Part shown: piece after piece, positions 33,270-43,904 of the stretch
How positions within the stretch are numbered: the stretch's first letter is position 1
Layout of the letters: every line of letters starts with the position of its first letter
Assembly (NCBI RefSeq): GCF_028372415.1
Contig: NC_092878.1
Coordinates: forward strand, 26,518,903-26,582,902
Origin: Notamacropus eugenii
Lineage: Eukaryota; Chordata; Mammalia; Diprotodontia; Macropodidae
DNA: 64,000 nucleotides
Reading direction: 5' to 3'
Made by a program: the position numbers and the translations under genes
The notes under the pieces: generated by a model
What the model saw: the letters and a program-made list of their open reading frames with translations, nothing else
Told to the model about the DNA's origin: nothing
Database searches by the model: none

Positions 33270-35290
33270 TCAGGGTGCATGAATTTTGTTTGTGCAAAAG
33301 CTTTACAGTTTCCTGTAATCAAAATAGTCTTATCTTTTGTAATTATCTCCCTCTAGCTTAAGAATATATCTCCTACCCATAGCTGTGAGGGGCATATGAT
33401 CTACTTATCTTTTAATTTTTAATATTAAAGTCAGGTATTCATTTAGAATGCACCATGGAATAGGGTGCAAAGAGTTGGCCTAAGCCTAACTTCTTCCAGA
33501 TTGCTTTTCCATTTTCTCAAGAGATCTTTAAAAAATCAAATAAGTTCTTTCCTCAGTAATTTATGTTCTCTGGTTTATCAAACATTGAGTTATTGAGTTC
33601 CATTGTTTCTTATTCTCCCTTGTCTAGCCTGTTCCATTGATCTACCTCTCTGTTTTTTAACCAATGCCAGATGGTTTTGATGACTGCTGCTTTATAATAT
33701 AGTTTGAGGTCTGGAAGTGCTATTTTCCCCCCTAACCCTACATCTTTTCATAATTTCCCTTTATATTAAGGATATTTTATTTTTCCAAATAAATTTAATT
33801 ATCATTTTATTGAGTTCTGTAAAGTATCCTTTTGATAATTTGATGGTATATCATTAAGACTGTAAATTAACTTTTGTAGTATTGTCACTTTTATAGTATT
33901 GGCACAGCCCAGCCATGGGCACTGAATATTTCTTCAGTTATTTAAATTGTTTTTTATTTCTTTAAGGAGAACTTTGTAATTGAAACTATAGTAGTATTTT
34001 GTGTACTTAGGTAAATTTGATTCCCAGATATTTTGTGCATTTTGGAGTTATTTGAAATGAGATTTCCCTTTCTATTAATGTCTCTTGAATTTTGTTATTA
34101 TTATATAGAAATGCTGTTGATTTTTGAGGGTTTATTTTGTAGCCTACAATTTTGCTAAAACCATTTTCTCAATTAGCATCTATACTGATTCCCAAGGATT
34201 TTCTAAATAGATTATCCCCTCAGAAATGAAAGGAGATAGTTTTATCTCTTATTTATCTATCTTTATATCTTCAATTTATTTTTCTTGTCTTATTACTATT
34301 GCTAGTATTTCCACAATTATATGTAATTGTAGTGGGGAAAATGGGTGTCCTTGATTTCAGTCTTGTATTTATTGGGAAAGGCATCTAGATTATCTTACAT
34401 GACTAGTTGTAGTCTGTCAGGCAGGATTTTATTTAACATTTTTGAATCAACATTCATTAATGACATTGGTATATATTTCACCTTCTGTGCTTTATCCTTC
34501 CCTGGCTTGGGTATTACCATTGTATTTGTCTCATAAAAGACATCTGGTTGGTGCTTTCTCAGTTTTTGAGAATAATTTCAATCAAATTGGTACTAATTGT
34601 TCTTGAAATGTTTGACAGAATTCTCCTGTAAATCCATCAGGACCAGGAATTTTCTTTCCCCCCTTCACAGTTCTTTTACAGCGAGTTCTATTTCCTTTCT
34701 TGAGATTGGATTACTTAAGATCTCTATATGATCTTCTATTAGTTTGAGTATTTTACGGTTTTAAAAGTATTCCTCTATTTCTTTTGTGTTCTCAGTTTTG
34801 TTCACATATAGCTATGCAAGTTAGGTTCTGATCAGCCCTTTTATTTTCTAGTTTTGTTGTGTTTTCACCTTACTCATTTGCTATTTTGTTGATTTGGTTT
34901 TTCTGCCCTCTTCTTTTTAATCAGATTGTCTAAAGATTTGTCATTTTTTTAGTCTTTTCAAACAACCAGTTATTAGTTTTATTTATCATTTCTAGAATTT
35001 TTTTTATTTCCAATTGACCTATTTCTCCTTTAATTTTTAACATATCTCCTTTGGTACTTATTTTAGATTAGTTTATTTGTTGACTTTCTAATTTTTAAAT
35101 GAACATTCAGTTCACGAATCCTCTCTTTTTCTGTTTTGTTCATATATGTTATAGGAATAGACTTTTCCCCCTGAGAATCTCTCTAGCTGCATCCCAGAAA
35201 TTTTGCCATAATGTGTCATCATTATCACTTTCTTCCCCACTCATTGCTTAGGATTTCATTGTTAAGTCTTTTTCTGGGTCTATGTTGGCC
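33270..35290 (-). mobile_element. L1 LINE, antisense, ORF2 region
   Basis: Reads as reverse L1 ORF2 throughout: TTGTGCAAAAGCTTTACAG (3' side), GTTTGAGGTCTGGAAGTGCT, TTTGTAGCCTACAATTTTGC, CTGTAAATCCATCAGGACCA (reverse of the SPGPDGF region), AACAACCAGTTATTAGTTTT and GCTGCATCCCAGAAATTTTG. It is an old, diverged copy of about 2 kb, truncated before the endonuclease part is complete. Confidence 0.85.
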
Positions 35291-35470
35291 TTTTTTTTTC
35301 TCTCATGGGCCCTTTTGCTAGTCCAGTCCAGGACTATGGATCCCTATGTTTTAAAATGCTTAAAATAAAATACATAGGATTACAAAGGAAACCAATCATG
35401 TTGAAATACAATTATAAAAATATTAAAAATAAAGAGTTCACAGACCCCATTCTGTACTCGGTAGTATTTC
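35290..35470. mobile_element. Ancient DNA-transposon-like fragment, same family as 1-155
   Basis: Contains AAAATAAAATACATAGGATT, ACAAAGGAAACCAATCATGT, TACAATTATAAAAATATT and GTTCACAGACCCC, the reverse complement of the element at the window start. It abuts the truncated end of the antisense L1. Confidence 0.55.
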
Positions 35471-35709
35471 TTAAAGGACAATAGAACTTAAAATATCTTC
35501 CCAACCCAATTGCAACAACAGTAAAGGAAGAGAGAGTCCTGAAGATAACTTCTGCCTACTTCACTGTTGTATCCGTATTCAACCCCCAATGTGGTCTTCT
35601 CTTCCTTCACAGAGCCAAAATGATGCCAGATCAACACAGTGCATAAAGATGTATAGTATGTATGTGTGTGTGTGTGCATGCATGTCTAAGAGAGGGATAG
35701 GATTACAAA

Positions 35710-35962
35710 AGGAGATGGCATTTATATAACACCACTGTGCTAAGTCCTTTCTACAAGCATCATCTCATTTGTTCCTCATAACCCTGGGAAGCAAGTGCTA
35801 TTATTATGCCCATTTTACAGTTGAGGAAACCCAGGCAACAGAGGTTAAGTGATTTGTCCAGGGTCATACAGCTAGTCAGTGTCTGAGGTTATATTTGAAC
35901 TCTAGTCTGTCTTCCTGACTCCCAGCCCAGGGCTTTATCCACTGAACCACTTACCTGCCTCA
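35710..35962 (-). repeat. Full-length CORE-SINE
   Basis: From the 3' side: CATCTCATTTGTTCCTCATA, GCCCATTTTACAGTTGAGGA, AGGTTAAGTGATTTGTCCAG, GGTCATACAGCTAGTCAGTG and a marsupial head GGGCTTTATCCACTGAACCA ending CTTACCTGCCTC. Confidence 0.8.
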
Positions 35963-36297
35963 ACATAGAAACTTTATAATGCTCCCATCAGATAGTGCTT
36001 TTCCAAATAAAGGCATATTTGCTAGTACCTCACCTGCACCTGATTGATGTTTCATCCTCTTTGTTCTGAAATCCAGAGAATTAAGGTCTCCAGGATACAG
36101 GACTGAAGTGCAGCTAGAGCTGGCAGACAGTACTGGAGATGTCACCCGTCCCCCACCTCCAAGACCTTTGGACAGATCTTCTCCCCAACTACAGTCTTGT
36201 TCTTCTGTATGACCTATCTATTTTCTTTCCTGAGGCTGGCTCCAAGGCAGAGCAGTTATTTAACTTCCTTCTCATCATATTCTTTTCCTTCTTATCT

Positions 36298-36556
36298 TCA
36301 GACCCAAATGTCTCCATCCCTCTTTCCTGACTTACCAAAAATAAATGCCTTTATATGCAGTGGCTTACAGCATTTCAGACTGTCCCCAAATCTCTCAGTT
36401 TTGTTCATCAGAAGTTTGAACTCACCAAGTAGATCCTTCTGCTTCAGTCTGTGAATCCACTGGAAAGAAGCAATGTATTTGTTTTCTGAGCTGCTGGCAA
36501 CTAATTGGCCTTGTTGGTATAAATGGTTTTTTAAACACTCGTCGAAACAATTCACT
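36298..36556 (-). other. Unidentified exon-like open interval (hypothetical exon or relic)
   Basis: On the minus strand an open frame follows an acceptor-like TTGCTTTGATAG (ending near 36555). It encodes NCFDECLKNHLYQQGQLV, then ASSSENKYIASFQWIHRLKQ and KDLL, and reaches a strong donor TTG|GTGAGT (about 36426). If that is skipped, it stays open to a second donor TTTTTG|GTAAGT (about 36342). No repeat family is recognisable. The text is protein-like rather than low-complexity, but I cannot name the protein. It could be a real exon of an unannotated gene, a gene relic, or chance. Confidence 0.22.
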
Positions 36557-36619
36557 ATCAAAGCAATTCTTTAATAGCCCATGTGAAAAGCAGATAAGCT
36601 CACTCCCACATCAGTTGTA

Positions 36620-37865
36620 TGTAATCGATTCATTGATCAACAAGCATTTATTAAGTGACTACAAAAGGCCAGAAACTGTACTAAGCATTGGCTAGCAAAG
36701 ATGAAAGTGAGAGAGCCCCTTACCTCAAAGACCTTTTGTTCAACCAAGGGGATGCTTACATGTTTACAGAGAAGGATATATACAAAGTAAATACACATTA
36801 ATCTGGGTGAGAAGGAACTGACAGCTGGAGGAATAAGAAAAGGCCTTTTGAAAGAGGTGGAACCAGAGCAGAGCTTTGAAGGTACAATGATATTCCAAGA
36901 AGCCATGTTGGAGAGGGAGTGCATTCTAGGTATAGGGTACATTCCATGCAAAAATATAGAGGGAAAGGATAGGATGCTGTGTATAAGGAATGGGAAGATA
37001 CATTGGCTGAGGAGAGACTATATGAAGGAGAGTAATGGATCATCAGCCTAGAAGAATAAACTAGACCTAGATCATAAAGCACTTTAAATTTTGTGTGTGT
37101 TCATCCTTCATTGCCAAAGAAGACCATGACATCAGAGAAATGATGACAGGACTTGCACTTGACTTTGTTTTGAGTGAGGGAGGGCTGTGCAGATCACCAG
37201 CCTCACTTCTCCTCCAGAGCCATTTGAATCCAGTGACCTGATATTCATCAGGATGACTGGAGATGACCCAGGATGAGGCAATTGGGGTTAAGTGACTTGC
37301 CCAAGGTCACACAGCCAGTGAGTGTCAAGTGTCTGAGGTGAGATTTGAATTCAGGTCCTCTTGACTCCTGCACTGGTACTCTATCCACTGCACCATCTAG
37401 CTGCCCCAAAGCACTTTAAATACCAAGCAAAAGACTTTACATCTTATCCTAATGAACAAACAGGGGAGCCATTGACAGTTTTGGAATTGAAGAAGAACAT
37501 GGTCGGACCTGCATGTAGTATCCATTTGGCAGCTATGGCTTGGGAGATGGATCAGAGAGGGAAGAGAGATTGGATGTAGAGAGATCAATTAGGTTATTGA
37601 AATATTTCAAAAGAGAGGTAACTAGTTCCTGGACTAATGTAGTTTCAGTATTAGTGGAGGGAAAAGGACAAATGTGATACAAGTTGTGCAAGGGAAATCT
37701 ATAAGACTTGGCAACTAATAGGATATGGAGGATGGATGAGAATGAAGAGTTAAGAATGACTCCTATGTTTTGAACTCAGATAATTGGAAGAATGGTGATG
37801 CTCCTGTATTCCAAGATAAACTAGGGTTTGGGAAAAGATGTATGGTAAAAGGGCAATGAGATTCA
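36620..37865 (-). mobile_element. L2 LINE 3' portion, split by a SINE
   Basis: Reverse L2 to the left (CAACAAGCATTTATTAAGTG, GCTTTGAAGGTACAATGATA) and to the right (AATACCAAGCAAAAGACTTT, GGAGCCATTGACAGTTTTGG, CATGGTCGGACCTGCATGTA) of the SINE at 37090-37407. Rejoined, the two halves keep L2 order. Confidence 0.8.
37090..37407 (-). mobile_element. Composite SINE: tRNA-like head plus RTE-like tail, inserted in L2
   Basis: Read on the minus strand, the head GGGGCAGCTAGATGGTGCAG is followed by a tRNA-type body and GTGTGACCTTGGGCAAGTCA, then about 170 nt (GGAGGAGAAGTGAGGCTGGT, CCTCCCTCACTCAAAACAAA), ending in an ACA-rich tail. Perfect 14-bp duplications AAAGCACTTTAAAT lie at 37076-37089 and 37408-37421. 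Confidence 0.85.
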
Positions 37866-37869
37866 AAAT

Positions 37870-38056
37870 TCTAGCATGGTGTCGTAGTTAGGGGGTTGGA
37901 TGTGGATGTTGGAAGACCTGGATTCAGACACTTTCTTAGATATTAGCTGTGTGACCAGGGGCAAGTCTTGGCCTCAGTTTCTTCATATATAAAATTATGA
38001 AGTTAGACTGGGTGATTTCCAAGGTTCTTTCCAGCTCTAAGTCTATAATTCTATGT
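37870..38056 (+). repeat. MIR/CORE-SINE
   Basis: GTTGGAAGACCTGGATTCAG, ATATTAGCTGTGTGACCAGG, TTGGCCTCAGTTTCTTCATA and GTTCTTTCCAGCTCTAAGTC, near full length. Confidence 0.75.
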
Positions 38057-38217
38057 CAAAGTTGAACTGATTAATCAAAGGACTGAGATTTAGAAGGGGG
38101 AAAAGGTAAAGACAGCAAATAGAATGGCTTGGAAGAGCTTTGAGAAGGGTAGAGTGATGGAAGGTTGTGGTTAGGAGGAATAAAAGATTTAAGAAGGAGA
38201 CACAACTATTTGCAGAT

Positions 38218-38384
38218 AAAATATATATATATACATATGTGTGTATAGGTAATGTATAATGTGTGTACATAAATATATATAATATATATAATGTCCATAG
38301 AAATAAATGTAATATATAATACATAAATAAATATGTGGTATAGAAATATATAATGTATGTATATATTTCATATGAATCTATATG
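38218..38384. repeat. AT-rich (TATA/TGTA) low-complexity tract
   Basis: Interleaved TATATA, TGTGTA and AAATATAT units with no coding content. Confidence 0.8.
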
Positions 38385-38917
38385 TGTATTACTAGAAAGA
38401 TAGGAAGAAACCAGGATATAAAGGTCTTTAAAATCCAAATGGAGAATTCTATGAACCTGGAATTTATTGACTGGACGGAGTGGCCCAGTCATAGTAAGAC
38501 CCACCGTTTTGGAAGATCACTGATAGCTGACAGAGAGATGGACTGGAGCAGGAAGATAACTGAGCCCGAGAGACCAAATAGCCACCTATTGCAATAGTCC
38601 AGACGGGAGGCAGTGACGGCCTGAGCCAGGCTGGTGACAGCATGAGAGAAGGGGGGAGTCTAGGAGGGATGTCACCAAGGTAGAATATGAGTAAGACATG
38701 GTAAGAGATTGGCTATGGAAGGCGCAAGAGAATGAGGAGTCCAGGGTGAGTGACTGAAAGGGAGGGAAGTTAGGAAGAGGGGAAGGTTTGGGGGAAAAGA
38801 GGATGAGTTCAGTTTTGGATGAGCCAAGTTTAAGATGTCTGTGGGACATCCAGATCAAGATATCCAATAGGTAACTAGGGATGACAGACTGGCAGTCATC
38901 AGAGAAGTTAGGGGTGA

Positions 38918-38920
<3 letters not shown>
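38385..38920 (-). mobile_element. L2 LINE fragment
   Basis: Reverse L2: ATTGCAATAGTCCAGACGGG, AGGCAGTGACGGCCTGAGCC, GATGAGTTCAGTTTTGGATG and AAGTTTAAGATGTCTGTGGG. It stops directly at the GA-repeat. AT-rich microsatellite-like DNA lies on its left (38218-38380). Confidence 0.75.
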
Positions 38921-38922
<2 letters not shown>

Positions 38923-38978
<56 letters not shown>

Positions 38979-38996
38979 CAGAGAGAGAGAGAGAGT

Positions 38997-39030
<34 letters not shown>

Positions 39031-39263
39031 TGGATAGATGATAGATAGGCAGATAGCTAGGCAGATAGATGATGGATGGATAGATAGGCAAATAAATAGA
39101 TAGATAGATGATGGATGGATAGCTGGATGGATGGATAGATAGGTAAATAGGCAGATAGATAGGTAGATAGATAGATAGGCAAATAGATAGATAGATAGAT
39201 GATAGATAGATAGACGGATGGATAGCTGGATGGATGGATAGATAGGTAAATAGGCAGATAGGC

Positions 39264-39307
<44 letters not shown>

Positions 39308-39366
39308 GATAGATAGATAGATAGATAGATGGATAGATGGATGAATGGATGGATGGATGGATGATA
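38923..39366. repeat. Large compound microsatellite (GA)n then (GATA/GATG)n
   Basis: About 108 nt of GA with rare GACA, followed by about 335 nt of GATA/GATG/GGCA tetramers. The minus-strand reading gives meaningless SLSLSL and IYLSIY proteins. Confidence 0.97.
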
Positions 39367-39579
39367 AAAAAAAGAACTGATAAATAGACGCTTCTCATTC
39401 ATTCACATAAATGTTTGCTGAATTTAATGATCAGATTTGGTTTTGGAGCCAGAGACAGCCACAACTGCTCTTCCCTTCTTTCCTGGCTGACTCCTGAGAA
39501 TCTCCCATCTCCTGGATAGAAGGGACCCTGACCCCAATGCAGCCACTTTTAGCAAGTAAGGAACCCAGCCCAGAAGCTC

Positions 39580-40480
39580 TGTAGCTGGGTTGACTGACAT
39601 TCACGAGACCGGCCCTCTTAAAGGGGCAGGGGCCTGCCGTGGGTCCGATTGCACAGTAATAAAAAGGGAATTATCCAAGCAGATGGAAAGAAAGAGGGGG
39701 AGTGATCCAAACAAGGGAGGGAAAGTGAGGAGGGAACAAATGGCATCTGTTTGAATCATTTGGTCTCAGTCGCTTTTGTGGCAAACAGAGCCCCCGTGGG
39801 TTTCTGCCCATCAAGGCCAACAGCCATAGCCCGGTTTCCCCCGCTCCCCCCAGGCCTCCCCCTGCAGCCCACCTCTGGTCACCCTAGGAAGGTGGTGGGG
39901 CCAGCAGATCCCCGAGTCAGGGAGGGCTGCCCCTGCCTTGGTGCTGGCTGCGGCGTGACGGGAGGGAGCCTGGAGGGAGAGCAGGAACATGAGGCCTCGA
40001 GGCGGAGGCTGTGGGCAGAAGGCCAAGGGGAGGGTTGGGGAAAGAGGAACAAATCAGCACTGAGTGATGGGGAGAGGGCTCAGGAGCGCATGCTGAACTT
40101 GAGAGAAGAAAAGCCGCAGGAAGAAACTGAATGGGGCCAGGGGAGGGGGTGGGGCTGGTCTGTAGCAGAGGCGCTGAGAGAGAGAAGGAAGGTACAAGGG
40201 AGGAAAGAGCAGCCAGGGAGAATGCCAGGGGGGAGCCGCTGGACAGAGAGACCACCAGCTCTGGGGCAGGGGGGAGGCTGGATAAGAGAAAGATGGGACT
40301 GAACGGAGGCATCCAGAGACATGGGAAGGAAAGTCCACACGCTCTAGGAAGGGCACTATTGTGGAAGGTGGCACAAGAGGGAAGGAACCGAGCCAGTGGG
40401 ATGAATGGGGGAAATTCCCAAGTGGAGAACTGCTTCCTACTATCAAGTAGCTTCCCATGAGAAGGAATGAAAGGGGTCTG
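39580..40480. promoter_or_regulatory. GC-rich, repeat-free intergenic block (possible promoter or enhancer)
   Basis: It stands out from its AT-richer, repeat-laden surroundings: raised G+C, scattered CpG (GCGGCGTGACGG, CTCGAGGCGGAGG) and no recognisable SINE or LINE. It has GA-rich plus-strand sequence with frames open on both strands for 100-180 codons, none resembling a known protein. No TATA box or splice framework is evident. Confidence 0.3.
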
Positions 40481-40559
40481 TGTTTATTTGAAAGGGAATC
40501 CGTCCAGAGCTGGCGTTAGTGGAGGTAGCCATGGGGTAGTGGCCAGAGCACTGGATTTC

Positions 40560-40715
40560 ATAGGATTGGAGGAGAGAGGTCTAGACAGACCTTTAGGACC
40601 ACCTCTTTCAGACCCTTCATTTGACAGATGAGAAAACTGAGACTGGGAAAGATTAAATGATTTACCCAGGGTGATAAAGCTGCAAAGATGGGATTAAAAA
40701 CTCCAAAGCTTCTGC
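40560..40715 (-). repeat. CORE-SINE
   Basis: CCTTTAGGACCACCTCTTTC, TTTGACAGATGAGAAAACTG and GATTAAATGATTTACCCAGG. Confidence 0.65.
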
Positions 40716-40815
40716 AATCAAATGGATTACTACAGATCTGGAACCATAAGACCAGTGATCAATCTCTCCAGGCCTCAGTTTTCTTATCTGCAATATTGGG
40801 GGAAATGGTCTCAGA

Positions 40816-40925
40816 GGTGGGGAACCTGCGGCCTCAAAGCCATATGTGGGCCTCTAGGTCCTCAAGTGCGGCCCTTTGACTGAATCCAAGCTTCACAGAA
40901 CAACTCCTAAAAGGATCCACCCCCG
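40816..40925. mobile_element. hAT-type DNA transposon terminal fragment
   Basis: Begins CAGAGGTGGGGAACCTGCGG, then CCTCTAGGTCCTCAAGTGCG and GCCCTTTGACTGAATCC. The CAG...GGGAACC end and GC-rich GGCC text are typical of hAT-Charlie-type non-autonomous elements of marsupials. Only one end is present. Confidence 0.6.
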
Positions 40926-41124
40926 TAGGTGATTGTAAACATCCCTTTCCATTCTAAATCCTATGAGCCCATCATTCTCAGAGTAAATTATTTTCATCTG
41001 TGTCTCTCATCATAACTAGGGATGCAACCTAAGATGGTAAAAAAAAAAAAAAGTGAGGAGGGTTTGGAGACTTCTGCGTTCTTGTCATGGTCCCGCTATG
41101 CACTTACTGTGCGATCTTGGACAA

Positions 41125-41345
41125 GTCACTTAGCTGGCAGATAGAACAGTAGATCGGCAGTCAGGAAATCTAGCCTCAGACACTTTTTAGCTGAGTAACC
41201 CTGGACAAATCACCTAACCTCTATCTGCCTCATTTTCCTCATCTGTAAAATAGATTGTCGTGAGGATAAAATGAGATAATATTTGCAAAGGGTTTCACAA
41301 ACTTTAAAACGCTGTGTAAATGCTAGCTATTGTTATTTTTCTAAG
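41125..41345 (+). repeat. Full-length MIR/CORE-SINE
   Basis: GGCAGATAGAACAGTAGATC, TCAGACACTTTTTAGCTGAG, ACCTAACCTCTATCTGCCTC, AAATGAGATAATATTTGCAA and AAATGCTAGCTATTGTTATT. Confidence 0.8.
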
Positions 41346-41409
41346 GCTCAATTTCCTCATATTCCAAAGGAAAACAGTAACACCTACCCTACCCACCAAG
41401 ATTGTTACT

Positions 41410-41480
41410 GCATGTCCTTCATTCTCGAAGAGGGTCGAGGACAGCCGAAGGGTGATGTCTTGACCCCTTGTAAAGGACAG
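41410..41480 (-). repeat. RTE-like tail fragment
   Basis: GTCCTTCATTCTCGAAGAGG then GAAGGGTGATGTCTTGACCC resembles, in reverse, an RTE LINE/SINE terminus distinct from the one at 37090. Confidence 0.45.
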
Positions 41481-42560
41481 TCAATCAGCAGGTAGTTCAT
41501 AAGTGCTTACCATGTGCCAGGTACCGTGTCAAGTTCTGAGAACACAAAGAAAAATAAAAAACAGCACCTGCCCACAGGGAGCTTATATTCTATTGGGAGA
41601 GACGCCATATATAAATTAGAACAAACAAAATAAGTAGTGAGTAGATAGAAACTAACCTTAGAAAGGACAGGAGTAGCAGCTGGAGGGGAGAAGAGAGACC
41701 AAGGAAGGGCTCCTAGAAAAAGGTGATACTTAAAGGGTCTTTAAAAAAGTCAGTTATTCTGAGAGGTGAAGGTCAAAAGGCAAAGCAATCCCAGCTTGGG
41801 GAATAGTCATAGAATAATTAGTAAGACAAGATTGTTGTATGATAGGAATATCAAATTCACCTATAGGACTAAAGAGTAAAATGAAGGGGAGTAAGGAGAT
41901 AGGAGAAGCAAGGTTATGAAGGGTTTCAGATGTCAAACAAGGTTTTATATTTCATATCACAGATAATAGGGAGCTATTGAAGCTTATTGAGGAGAGGGGT
42001 GACATGGTCACAGTCATACTTAACTCACTTTGGCACCTAAGTGGAGGATGGATGGCACTAAAGAAATACCTGAGGCCAGGAGACCAACCAGAAATCTATT
42101 TGTAGTAGTCCAGATGAGAAGTGATGAAGGCCTATCCTAGGGTGGGTATAGAGAAGAGGATCTATGTGAGAAATGTTATGATTTGGCGACAGATTGGAAG
42201 GAATTGCGTATAATACCCAAGGTAGTGAATCTTGATGGCAGGAAAAATAGTGGTACCCTTGAAAATGAATAGGGAAGTTGAGAAAAGAGTAGGGTTTGGG
42301 AATAAAGATAAGTTCTCTTTTGCACAAGTGGGCATGTTGAGTTTAATATGCCTATGGAGCATCTCATTTAAAATGTCCAAAAGACAATTGGTGGTGCAAG
42401 ACCAGAACTCAGGAGAGGAACAAGGGGTAGACATAGAGATCTGGGAATCCCCTGCATGGAGATGATCATTAAAATTTTAGGAGCATTACCAACTACCAAG
42501 TGAGAGACTCTAAAGAAAAAACAGAAGGGAGTCCAGGATGGCACCCTGGAGGATACCCAC
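41480..42560 (-). mobile_element. L2 LINE 3' portion, long copy
   Basis: Reverse L2 with CATAAGTGCTTACCATGTGC, GGGAGCTTATATTCTATTGG, GGGAGCTATTGAAGCTTATT, AGGGGTGACATGGTCACAGT, GTAGTAGTCCAGATGAGAAG and GCACCCTGGAGGATACC. Confidence 0.85.
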
Positions 42561-42671
42561 AGTTAGTCAGTCAATTGACAAGCATTCATTAAGTGCCCAC
42601 TATTAGCTAGGTAAAATGTTAGGTGATAATGTTAAAAAGACACAAGGAAAACAATCCCGGCCATAAGGGGC

Positions 42672-42690
42672 ATGTGTGTGTGTGTATGTA

Positions 42691-42726
<36 letters not shown>

Positions 42727-42740
42727 TGTATATGTATATA
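42672..42740. repeat. (TG)n/(TATG)n microsatellite
   Basis: TG units, then TATATA, then TATG repeats inside the L2 copy. Confidence 0.95.
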
Positions 42741-42913
42741 GTTATGTATATAAAATGGATTAAAAATAATTATACATGTATATATGTAGGGATATAAAAT
42801 GCATTTAAAATAATTATAAGGTAATTGGAGGGAGAAAGACAGTAGCAGCTCTTGGGGTCAGAAAAGGACTGATGTAAGAGGTATTGCTTCAACTGAATCT
42901 TGAAAAAGAATAG

Positions 42914-43068
42914 TGGAGCAGCTAAGTGGCCCAGTGGATAGAACACTGGCCCTAGAGTCAGGAGGACCTGAGTTCAAATCCAGCCTCAGACACTTTCTAG
43001 CTGTGTCACCCTGGGCAAGTCACTTTAAACCCTAATTGCCTCAGTGACGACAACAACAAAAAGACAGG
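42914..43068 (+). repeat. Marsupial tRNA-type SINE
   Basis: GAGCAGCTAAGTGGCCCAGT, AACACTGGCCCTAGAGTCAG, CCTGAGTTCAAATCCAGCCT, CAGACACTTTCTAGCTGTGT and CACCCTGGGCAAGTCACTTT, ending in a CAACAACAAAAAG tail. This is the clearest marsupial signature in the window. Confidence 0.9.
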
Positions 43069-43904
43069 GAATAGATTTAGAGATGAAGAAATAATGCCTT
43101 GTATGAAGTTCAGTTGGAAGGCCAGTTTGACTGGACCCTATAGAACTTGAAGAGGACTAATATATAACAAGACTGGGTAATAATACATATTAATACAATA
43201 AAATAATCAGGTAGGTTGGGGCCAGGTTGTAAAGGCTTTTAAATTCAAAGCAAGGAAGCTCATTGTTTATCCCAAAGGTAATAGGGAGTCACTGGAGTTT
43301 ATTGAGAAGGGAAGTGATGAGGTGAACTATGTAAAAGTGTTATAAAAATAAAATTAAAGCTAACTATGTAAAAATGATTATTATTGTTGACAATCTCTCT
43401 AAAATTTATTCCAGTCCTCATGGAATGTCATTAGGGGGGAGATGGGAATTCGGGTCTCTTGATCAGAAGACTATATATCAATTTGGGTACTGGATTAAAA
43501 CCCAACAGAGCTAAAGAAGTCATTACACTTGGTTTTTTCCACCCCAGATGGCTTCCTGATTGATCTCAGGCAAAGGGATTCTGCTTCCTCACCCCAGCTC
43601 ACAAGAGAAGGATGCCTTCTCCTTCCCACTCTCTCCCCACCCCCACCTCTCCTACATATACCCAAAGGAAATCAGCCTGAATAATGAGGAGGAGGAGGGC
43701 TAAGGATGATGCAGCGCTGTGAGGGAAAGGACCATTTCCATCTGTTAGGTAGTGTACCCCAGCAGGCAATTAAAGTGGGACAATCCTGACGGTGATCAGA
43801 GTGCCAACAGGAAATAGCTGTTACAGCCTGTTCTTCCATTTGTAACGCTCCGTGTTCCCGTAATAAATGATACCTACATGTGGGTAGCCCTTTGTGGCTG
43901 AAAG

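Larger units (their letters stand above)
42565..43345 (-). mobile_element. Second L2 LINE copy, split by a SINE
   Basis: CAATTGACAAGCATTCATTA starts a new reverse L2. It contains a TATG microsatellite (42672-42740), is cut by the SINE at 42914-43068, and resumes to GGGAGTCACTGGAGTTTATT. Confidence 0.75.

Noticed and set aside
33270-35290. Apparent AT-rich gene desert or MAR-like region
   Set aside because: Motif order shows it to be an antisense L1 ORF2, which explains the composition.
38855-39402. Minus-strand frames of 78-164 codons reading SLSLSL and YLSIYLSI
   Set aside because: They are translations of the GA and GATA microsatellite, not genes.
39751-40302. 183-codon plus-strand frame in the GC-rich block
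   Set aside because: Both strands are open over the same DNA, there is no domain or splice framework, and the text is Gly/Arg/Glu-rich low complexity. I kept the block as a possible regulatory region, not as a gene.
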